The notes under the pieces are model-generated. The model searched no databases. It was not told where the DNA came from and saw only the letters and a list, made by a program, of their open reading frames with translations. From an uncultured Phycisphaerales bacterium (GTDB taxonomy: Bacteria > Planctomycetota > Phycisphaerae > Sedimentisphaerales > Anaerobacaceae), in NCBI GenBank assembly GCA_937927975.1, contig CALEZT010000231.1, positions 1-5,173 of the forward strand: a stretch of 5,173 nucleotides of DNA, read 5' to 3'. A program made the translations under genes and the position numbers. Numbering within the stretch: the stretch's first letter is position 1; every line of letters begins with the position of its first letter. Of this stretch, positions 1 to 5,173 are shown one piece after another.

Positions 1-45
1 GATCGTATTCGGTGACTGGAGTTCAGACGTGTGCTCTTCCGATCT
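1..45 (-). other. Illumina adapter sequence (artefact) at left contig end
   Basis: Read on the minus strand, this segment is the Illumina TruSeq read-1 3' adapter, beginning AGATCGGAAGAGC at position 45 and running through the ...CCAGTCAC end. It is followed by an 8-base index (CGAATACG) and the start of the P7 flow-cell sequence (ATC). It is not genomic DNA and should be trimmed. The first real base is about 46, so the vWA gene reading into this end has no natural stop here. The adapter adds no stop codon in that frame, so an automated caller could extend the protein through it. Confidence 0.98.
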
Positions 46-749
46 AGGCCTTGAGCCAACTGCTTATAGTGCTCTGACAGCGCTTGAGAGTCCTTGATGA
101 AGCGGTAATGGCAACGACCGTCGGAGTCGGTCGTGGCGACTTCTCGGAGAAGATCCTCGTTCACGGCACAGTGAGAACCGCCGATCCCTACGACGTCGAT
201 CACGACATCGAGCTTCTTCTTAAGCTGGGCGGCTACATCGAGGGGCTCGCCTCCTTGGCCGTCAGTGAGGAGGACGACGTGCCTTCGACGTTGCGTCCGC
301 GGTTGATTCTCGAAGAGCTTGGCCGCCGCCTTGAGCCCCTGGGCCAGATCCGTGCCCCCGTCGAGCGTCAGGCGGCGAAACGCTTTCAGGATCGTCCGCC
401 GATCGGTGACGGGCGTCAGGGCGAGCACCACGCGGGCCATCTCGCTGAATGAGACGATGGCGATCCGATCGCCGGGACGTTCCTTGCCACAGGTGGTAGC
501 GTGCACAATGCCCGCTTGGATCCCTCCATCTAGCCGTGAAGGTGGGTAGTCGGACGTTCCCATACTCCCGGAGACATCCTGCACGATCACCGTATCGCAC
601 ACGGCGCCACGGTAGGGGGCCGCGGGCGGAAACGACGGCGGCGGGGCGACGGTGATGCCGGCGGCATCAGGCAGGCCTATAGTCAACCGCCTGCGCAGGC
701 CATCGGCGGTCTGCTTTATCGACATAAGGAGTTTCAACGTATTACTCAT
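46..749 (-). CDS. vWA (von Willebrand factor A) domain protein, 3' end missing
   Basis: The frame starts with ATG at 749-747 and is open for 234 full codons until adapter begins at 45, so the C-terminus is lost. The N-terminus reads MSNTLKLLMSIKQTADGLRR, followed by a proline-rich stretch (residues 36-45). A vWA domain then covers about residues 51-230. All three MIDAS elements are visible: DVSGSM at residues 58-63 (D58, S60, S62), the threonine of DGGTD (T133), and LLTDG at 160-164 (D163). The vWA fold normally binds a divalent metal through these residues and mediates metal-dependent protein contacts. No signal peptide or membrane segment is seen, so it is probably cytosolic. It lies 30 bases after the Hsp70 stop with its own AAAGGA ribosome site, so it should belong to the same operon. 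Extra domains may lie downstream of the contig edge. The vWA call is firm; the role is inferred. Confidence 0.93.
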
Positions 750-756
750 GATCTAG

Positions 757-762
757 TCCTTT
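757..762 (-). promoter_or_regulatory. Ribosome binding site of the vWA gene
   Basis: AAAGGA on the minus strand lies 7 bases before the ATG at 749 and supports that start. The whole 30-base spacer 750-779 is A+T-richer than its surroundings and shows no hairpin, so there is no sign of a terminator between the Hsp70 and vWA genes. Confidence 0.75.
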
Positions 763-779
763 CTTATCGTTATTGTGGG

Positions 780-2372
780 TCAATTGCCCGTTTTTCCGTG
801 CCGGGCCAGGAGCTGCTTGCGGGCCTCCTTGAGATCGCCGTCCGAGAGCCCGGTGTCGAATCTGAACTGGATCGGCACGGGCTTGTTGAGCAGCGTGTCG
901 CGCACGTCGATGTGGACGAGGCCCTCGGCGTCCATTTGGATCGTAAACTCGATGCGGTCCGGGTTGTTCGCCTCATCGGTAGGCTGGACTTGGACCTGCA
1001 CATCCTGCAAGGGCGTGCAATTCCTGGAGAGTTCGCCGGCGTGGCCGTCGTAGAGCTTGACGTTTACGGCCGTTGTTCGATGATCGATCGGGGTGAAGTA
1101 CTCCTTCGTCTCGTAGGGCAGGTGAGTTCCGGCCGGGATGATGGGAGCGTTGTACTCTTCCCTATCGCTCTGGTTCTCATCCTTGATGACGGCCAGGCAC
1201 AGATCTCTCGGCGCGATCGTCGTCTGTGGCCGGACGGCGGAAGCTAGGTAGCGGTTCTTCCCCACCAGGATCGGTTGATCGGGTTTGCCGAAGTAGGCCG
1301 CCGCGACGATCGCAGCGCCCTTGGCGACGGTTAGATCAGGGTCCGCGTCGGTCATCGGGTCTTTGCCGAAGACTTCCCGCACGATCTCGGGGACAAAGCG
1401 AAGACGGGTGCTCCCCCCGACCAGGAGGATCACGTCGATCTCCGACGGCTGGAGCTTCGCTTTCTCCAAGGCCCTCTTGCAGCACTGCCGCAGGTTCTCG
1501 ATGATCTCCCCGCAGAGCTCTTTCAACTGGCTATAGGTGAGCTCCATCGACATCCGCTTGTCGCCGATTCGCAGCGGAATGACGGCCGTGTCCCTGCGGG
1601 AGAGGTTCTCCTTGGCCTCCTTGCACCTGTCGAGGAGCTCAAGCCATTCGGCGAGATCTTTCGCCGGATCCAACTCGCCGCCGTTATCAGAAACGAACTT
1701 CCGGACCTTCTGGAAGATGGCCTCATCGATGTTGCTGCCGCCGCACTCGGGGTCGCCGTCGACGGCCAAGGGGACGATCTGGCCGTCTTCCTTGACCTCT
1801 ATGATGCTGATATCAAAAGTCCCGCCGCCGAAGTCGAAGACGGCGAGCTTGGCCGCCTTGCCTTTGGCCAAGCCGTAGAACGTCGCGGCCAGCGTCGGCT
1901 CATCTACGATATGGACCTCCTCAAAGCCTGCGATGAGGCCGGCCTGCTTGGTCGCCAGGCGGGCGGTCTGCTCGAAGTATGCCGGAACTCCGATAACGAC
2001 CTTCTTGAACGGCTGTCCGGTGAGCTGCTCGGTGCTTTGTTTCACGTAGTGCAGCGCCTCCGCCGAGAGCATGATCGGCGTGTACTGGGTACCATCGGGT
2101 GAACTGACCAGCGAAGGCGGCGGATCCACGTGCATGTACCGCTTGTAGAGCTCGGCCACATGCTGGGGCTCGATGAATTTGTCCTGCTTGGCGGCCCTGC
2201 CCACCACCGGGTGCGGGCCGGCGACCGAGACGATCGACGGCGTCGTCAGATCGCCGTCGCTGTTGGGGAGCACCTTCGCGGTGCCTGTGGGATCAAGGAC
2301 GGCCCCCTGTGTCGTGGTCGTGCCGAGATCGACACCTCCGCAGTTTTCATTCGTTCCTGTTGTCTTCTTCAT
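780..2372 (-). CDS. Hsp70/DnaK-family chaperone lacking the C-terminal lid
   Basis: This 530-residue protein is an Hsp70. The nucleotide-binding domain covers about residues 11-375. It has phosphate-1 VDLGTTTT (14-21), a lysine in ELYKRYM (K77) where the catalytic Lys of DnaK falls, GVPAYF (128-133), VDEPTLAAT (156-164), phosphate-2 FDFGGGTFDISI (179-190) and the adenosine motif LLVGGSTR (316-323). The linker region near RDLCLAV (389-395) is followed by a beta substrate-binding domain ending in MDAEGLVHIDVRD. The protein stops about 20 residues after the TGLSDGDLKEA motif, where DnaK (about 610-640 residues) would continue into the helical lid. No lid sequence follows in frame, so this looks like a natural form and not a frameshift. 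The family hydrolyses ATP to hold and release client proteins in the cytosol. The GrpE-like gene just upstream is its likely exchange factor. Its association with vWA and ATPase genes, not dnaJ, suggests a dedicated client, so I do not call it housekeeping dnaK. Confidence 0.96.
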   Translation of the reverse strand: MKKTTGTNENCGGVDLGTTTTQGAVLDPTGTAKVLPNSDGDLTTPSIVSVAGPHPVVGRAAKQDKFIEPQHVAELYKRYMHVDPPPSLVSSPDGTQYTPIMLSAEALHYVKQSTEQLTGQPFKKVVIGVPAYFEQTARLATKQAGLIAGFEEVHIVDEPTLAATFYGLAKGKAAKLAVFDFGGGTFDISIIEVKEDGQIVPLAVDGDPECGGSNIDEAIFQKVRKFVSDNGGELDPAKDLAEWLELLDRCKEAKENLSRRDTAVIPLRIGDKRMSMELTYSQLKELCGEIIENLRQCCKRALEKAKLQPSEIDVILLVGGSTRLRFVPEIVREVFGKDPMTDADPDLTVAKGAAIVAAAYFGKPDQPILVGKNRYLASAVRPQTTIAPRDLCLAVIKDENQSDREEYNAPIIPAGTHLPYETKEYFTPIDHRTTAVNVKLYDGHAGELSRNCTPLQDVQVQVQPTDEANNPDRIEFTIQMDAEGLVHIDVRDTLLNKPVPIQFRFDTGLSDGDLKEARKQLLARHGKTGN

Positions 2373-2378
2373 GAGAGG

Positions 2379-2385
2379 CTCCTTT
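2379..2385 (-). promoter_or_regulatory. Ribosome binding site of the Hsp70 gene
   Basis: AAAGGAG on the minus strand lies 6 bases before the ATG at 2372. It falls in the 18-base gap after the stop of the GrpE-like gene and fixes the Hsp70 start, which yields the phosphate-1 motif 13 residues in. Confidence 0.82.
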
Positions 2386-2390
2386 CGATG

Positions 2391-3074
2391 TCACTGTTCT
2401 TTCTGAACGTGGCGATACACTGAGACCTTGGCCCGTCGCAGCACAGCGCCGCGATATCTCAGACCGGGAACGAGGGTGCGTTCCACTCGTGTGTGTATGT
2501 CGGGATCGTCGGTTGGGACGGCCTGCCGGATCTCGCAGCTTTCGGAGTCGAACTCCTCGAGCGGGTCGGGGCAGACCGATTCGATGTCCAGGTAGTCCCG
2601 CTTGGCTTGGGCGATCTTGGCCGCCTCGGCGACCGCGTCGAGCAGGGCCTGGAAGACGGGACAATGCGTCTGGCCGTAAGCGAAGGAGGCGGCCTGTTCC
2701 TGCAGTTGGTCGATCAGAGTGGCCAGGGAATCGACCGTTTCGATCGCCGGATGCAGGGCGTGACGTTCGAGCACGTGATTCGCGAACTCGGCAGCCTCTT
2801 TCTGACATGCGGCGACGATCTGGAGATAGGATTCGCTATCCTGCGTCCGGTTCATTGCCTCCGCCACCACCGCCTTGATCTCGGCGGTCTGTTGGTCGAA
2901 GGCATCGCGAAGGAAATCGGCCCATGACTTCCTTCTCCTCTCCGCGGGATCGGGGGCGGGAGGCCCGCTCGACGGCGCGGGCGTACTCACCCGATCGTCA
3001 TTGCACCCCTGCGGATTGTCGCACGGCGGCTGGCGATCATTGTCAAGGTGGTTGGAAACACCAATTGGGAACAT
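2391..3074 (-). CDS. GrpE-type nucleotide exchange factor
   Basis: This 227-residue protein is recognised as GrpE-like from its C-terminal part. A segment near YLDIESVCPDPLEEFDSES (161-179) matches the GrpE pattern leading to FDP..HEA. It is followed by VERTLVPGLRYRGAVLRRAK (197-216), which corresponds to the beta-wing motif V..V..pGY...g.vlRpA.V.V. The middle (about 45-160) is helix-rich, with HPAIETVDSLATLIDQL resembling the region that GrpE uses for dimerisation. The first 45 residues are polar, proline-rich and probably disordered. GrpE proteins drive ADP release from Hsp70, and the cognate Hsp70 gene starts 18 bases downstream. The ATG at 3074 lies 7 bases after the stop of the membrane-protein gene; the nearest AGGAG (3089-3093) is 14 bases away, which is long. 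A GTG at 3131 in the same frame is less likely because it would overlap the preceding gene by 50 bases. Family confidence is good; the start is less sure. Confidence 0.85.
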   Translation of the reverse strand: MFPIGVSNHLDNDRQPPCDNPQGCNDDRVSTPAPSSGPPAPDPAERRRKSWADFLRDAFDQQTAEIKAVVAEAMNRTQDSESYLQIVAACQKEAAEFANHVLERHALHPAIETVDSLATLIDQLQEQAASFAYGQTHCPVFQALLDAVAEAAKIAQAKRDYLDIESVCPDPLEEFDSESCEIRQAVPTDDPDIHTRVERTLVPGLRYRGAVLRRAKVSVYRHVQKEQ

Positions 3075-3081
3075 ATAGTGC

Positions 3082-3306
3082 TCACTTTCTCCTGCTGAGC
3101 AGGGAATAAAGAACAACGAAAACAAGCGCACACAAGGCCACAGTGACCAGGAAGCGAGCCCCGTCCGGTGAGTTGCGAAGCGGCTCCAAGGTCAGGATGC
3201 CGCCGAGTTCCAGTTCCTCGAAGAACCGCAGGATCTGGCGGGTCCGGGACAGGGCAAAGACGACCAGCGCCGCGACCGCGATCTTCTTGAGGCTGATCTG
3301 GTTCAT
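3082..3306 (-). CDS. Small membrane protein, 74 residues, unknown function
   Basis: The protein starts MNQISLKKIAVAALVVFALS and ends in SRRK. A short hydrophobic stretch lies at residues 9-19. A stronger one, suited to a full transmembrane helix, lies at 52-70 (FLVTVALCALVFVVLYSLL). The 30-residue part between them begins with arginines and continues FFEELELGGI. Lysines before the first segment and RRK after the second suggest that both ends are cytoplasmic, if both segments cross the membrane. I recognise no family. The start is chosen because ATG at 3306-3304 overlaps the TGA of the ATPase gene (ATGA) and sits 8 bases after a perfect AGGAGG. A longer reading from 3360 would overlap the ATPase by 58 bases and lacks that site. 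The stop is 7 bases before the GrpE-like gene. By context it may anchor the ATPase or the chaperone assembly to the membrane; this is inference. Confidence 0.8.
   Translation of the reverse strand: MNQISLKKIAVAALVVFALSRTRQILRFFEELELGGILTLEPLRNSPDGARFLVTVALCALVFVVLYSLLSRRK
3303..3306 (-). other. ATGA stop-start overlap coupling ATPase and membrane-protein genes
   Basis: The minus strand reads CCATGAAC here. TGA at 3305-3303 ends the ATPase and ATG at 3306-3304 begins the membrane protein. Such four-base overlaps commonly give translational coupling, so the two products are probably made together. Confidence 0.85.
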
Positions 3307-5127
3307 GGATGTCTCCTCCTTTTTTGATGAACACGAAGGATATCCGCGAAGATCGTGCATTCGATCGTAGCCAGGAACTCGCTGGCGAAACCGGCGTTAC
3401 GCAGTTGGGCCGACACGCGCTGCTTGACGTTGAAGTCCAGGCACAGGAAGTAGATTCGGGCGAACCCTTTTCCTTCGAGCTTGGCGGCGTTGGCCGAGAC
3501 GTTCGTCACGGTCTGGTGAGTGACCTCATACGCCACGCGGTTGAGGTCCGTGAGCGTGGCGATCAGGTCCACGGTTGAACTTGCGTCGCCGATGGATACC
3601 TCCGTCTCGACCTGCCGGACCAAGGGATCGGACTCGATCAGTTTGGCGGCGAGTAGGACCAGGTAGGAGTGCGCATCCCAGGCGTTACGCCGATACGGGC
3701 AGTTCATGCCCAGTTGCTGGAAGAGTGATCTTGTGGGCGCCAGCATCAAGGCCTTCCCGAGCGGCACCTCTCGGATCAGATCCTTGTTCCGGAGGCTGCC
3801 TTTGAGGGTTTCGAGTTGCCGGGCCGAGATGCCCAGCCGTTGCTGGCGTTCCCGCACGGTTGAGTCGAGGTACGTCGCGACATCGATGCCGAGGGTTTTC
3901 TCCTGTCCCGCCAGACCCTGGGCCGGCCCGGAATCCTCCGGCGTCGCAGCGGCCGTCGCGGGCGTCGGCGACGGGCCGGCGGCGGGCGGACGGCGGTCCT
4001 GAGAGGGTGTACCTGCATTGGCCAGCCCGAAGAGATTCTCGTACGGCTCCGTCTTTAGCTCGGGAAGATCGGTCACCGACGTAGCGGCTACTCCGACGGG
4101 GTCCGGGACATCCGGCACGAACCCGTGGACGACCTTGGGCCACGCCGAGCCGCCGCACAGACCGACCGCCTCGCGGCGGGCCAGAGTCGTCAACGCCACA
4201 CGCTGCGGTTCGGTCAGGCCCATCATGCGCGCCAGAAGCTGAGTATCCGCGGTGTGATGCAGTCCGCCGATGTTGACAATCGTGTGAAGAAGAGCACAAA
4301 CACTCGGATCAATGAGATGGGGGACTTGAGCAACGGCCACAAAACAGCGGCCACTGGAACGCAGGGTGGTCAGAATAGAACCGAGACTGGATAGGCTCCG
4401 ACGGCCGGCGGTGTCTCTTGCCGCAAGATAGCGGCTAGCATCATCAATGATCAAAGCACTTTTGGGCTGGTCGGTGGGTTGTGCAGACCGTTCGGATTCG
4501 TGCAGCCAGTAGAGAATGTGGACGGCCAGAAACTGGGTCGCAAAATCGTCCGTGATCGACCGAGTGCCGAAGACGACGTTACGCTGAAAGAGCCTGTTGA
4601 GATCGATGCCTCGGCGGCACCTGAAGAGGTTGCCACTGCCCGAGAGTATCCGGGACAGACCCGTGAGGGCGGCGTCCTTGTACCCGCCGCGGCGGTAGCT
4701 CGAGGCTCCTTTGACGAGGGGGAGAGCGTCGCAGATATCTTGCAGGCAGATCTCGGTGTAGCGGGTCGATTGGCTCCTGTGTCGCTCGCGTGCGTCGATG
4801 CAGATCTGAGCGGCCTCCTGGAGGATCTCGACCCCATAAATGAGGCCGATTATCTCGCCGAGCTGCGGCATCAGTGATGGCAACCACGCTGCGTACGTCA
4901 AACCCGGCGGGGGGGAGAGATCCATCCCGATGTTGGAGCGATCAGTGTCAATGTGGATTGCCCCCAAATCGGCGGCCCAGTTCTTGAGCTCATTCTTGGG
5001 GTCCAGAACGAACCACGGAATCGGCGGGTTGGCCGCGTTCAACTGCTTGCACAGGTGAACGAGGAATCGCGTCTTGCCGGCGCCTTGCGGCCCGGTCACC
5101 AGCATCCCTCTCGGCATGGCAGTCCAC
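3303..5127 (-). CDS. HerA/FtsK/VirD4-type P-loop ATPase with nuclease-like C-terminus, 5' end missing
   Basis: About 607 residues remain; the N-terminus is lost at the contig edge. Walker A is GPQGAGKT (codons at 5070-5093). It is followed by FVLDPKNELKNW, typical of the HerA and T4 coupling-protein group. Walker B is LIIDD (4440-4454), with Asp where Glu is usual. A sensor-like VAVAQVP and the IVNIGGLHHTAD..LL..MGL region complete the ATPase core. Then come a Pro/Ala-rich linker (3906-4010), a possible winged-helix segment (about 3730-3893) and a C-terminal part. The last contains VDLIATLTDLNRVAYEVTHQ (near 3510-3570) and NVSANAAKL, which resemble the D...ExK core of restriction-endonuclease folds, but with Thr in place of the catalytic Lys. 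Such ATPases move DNA or protein as hexamers, with substrate unknown here. A start at 5144 giving MCSSDL is adapter-derived and false. In-frame ATGs at 5117 and 5105 lie too close to Walker A to be natural starts. The ATPase class is firm; the exact family and the nuclease fold are inferred. Confidence 0.85.
3315..3320 (-). promoter_or_regulatory. Strong ribosome binding site inside the ATPase 3' end
   Basis: AGGAGG on the minus strand is followed by 8 bases and then the ATG at 3306. It is embedded in the last codons of the ATPase (the RRR near its end), so ribosomes can start the 74-residue protein independently or by reinitiation. It is the best Shine-Dalgarno sequence in the window and decides the start of that gene. 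Confidence 0.85.
3906..4010 (-). other. Low-complexity Pro/Ala linker inside the ATPase
   Basis: The encoded segment runs from TPSQDRRPPAAGPSPTPA to GLAGQ and is dominated by Pro, Ala, Gly and polar residues. It separates the ATPase core from the C-terminal winged-helix and nuclease-like part, so it marks a domain boundary in a multidomain protein. The frame is continuous across it, with no sign of a fused pair of genes broken by a frameshift. Confidence 0.7.
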
Positions 5128-5173
5128 AGATCGGAAGAGCACACGTCTGAACTCCAGTCACCGAATACGATCT
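5128..5173 (+). other. Illumina adapter sequence (artefact) at right contig end
   Basis: From 5128 the plus strand reads AGATCGGAAGAGC and continues through the TruSeq read-1 3' adapter to CCAGTCAC. It is followed by the same index CGAATACG and ATCT as at the left end. It is the reverse complement of 1-45 with one more base. It should be trimmed. Translated on the minus strand it gives the well-known false N-terminus MCSSDL in front of the ATPase. Confidence 0.98.

Noticed and set aside
84..452. 122-codon plus-strand frame and a 112-codon minus-strand frame (262-600) in the left region
   Set aside because: Both overlap the minus-strand vWA frame, which has a clear domain with MIDAS residues and a ribosome site. 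The others are Arg-rich or featureless shadows.
750..779. Possible terminator or promoter between the Hsp70 and vWA genes
   Set aside because: The 30-base gap has no hairpin and no convincing -35/-10 pair; only a ribosome site is visible.
798..1247. 149-codon open frame on the plus strand opposite the Hsp70 gene
   Set aside because: Antisense open frames are common opposite GC-rich Hsp70 genes. The encoded protein shows no domain, and the minus-strand frame carries all Hsp70 motifs.
2493..2927. 144-codon plus-strand frame opposite the GrpE-like gene
   Set aside because: It has no recognisable domain and lies entirely opposite the coding strand of a supported gene in a consistent operon.
3075..3131. 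GTG start at 3131 that would give the GrpE-like protein a lipoprotein-like leader (LFFIPC)
   Set aside because: It overlaps the membrane-protein gene by 50 bases and has no good ribosome site. The hydrophobic stretch is a shadow of the neighbouring transmembrane codons, and GrpE is a cytosolic family.
5127..5144. GTG start at 5144 giving an N-terminus MCSSDL for the ATPase
   Set aside because: These codons are adapter. The true start lies beyond the contig, because the preserved sequence begins almost at Walker A, too close for this family.
1..5173. Terminal inverted repeats of a transposon or linear plasmid
   Set aside because: Both ends match Illumina TruSeq adapter plus index exactly; they are library sequence.

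Overview
This window reads as one metagenome-type assembly contig from a GC-rich bacterium (about 60% G+C, judged by eye). It is trapped between two copies of Illumina library adapter, at 1-45 and 5128-5173. The genomic insert is therefore 46-5127. The inverted repeat at the two ends is a sequencing artefact, not biology. Nothing seen fixes the phylum. No RNA gene, insertion sequence, CRISPR array, promoter or terminator was found.

All genes lie on the minus strand and look like the inside of a single operon, transcribed from position 5127 towards 46. The order is: (1) a HerA/FtsK/VirD4-type P-loop ATPase that has lost its N-terminus at the contig edge and carries a restriction-endonuclease-like C-terminal segment; (2) a 74-residue membrane protein that starts inside the ATPase stop codon (ATGA overlap); (3) a GrpE-type nucleotide exchange factor; (4) an Hsp70 with a complete ATPase domain and a beta substrate-binding domain but no alpha-helical lid; (5) a von Willebrand factor A (vWA) protein with an intact metal-binding MIDAS motif, cut off at the other contig edge. 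Gaps between genes are -4, 7, 18 and 30 bases, and genes 2, 4 and 5 have good Shine-Dalgarno sequences.

Hsp70 and GrpE form a chaperone plus exchange-factor pair by established family biology. Finding them with a MIDAS vWA protein, a membrane peptide and a DNA-translocase-type ATPase is not the housekeeping dnaK/grpE/dnaJ arrangement; no J-domain protein is visible. My inference is that this is an accessory NTP-driven module, possibly a defence or conflict system or a specialised secretion or quality-control machine, in which the chaperone pair controls a vWA-scaffolded complex. The two genes most likely to reveal the output of the system are both truncated here, so the function is unresolved.
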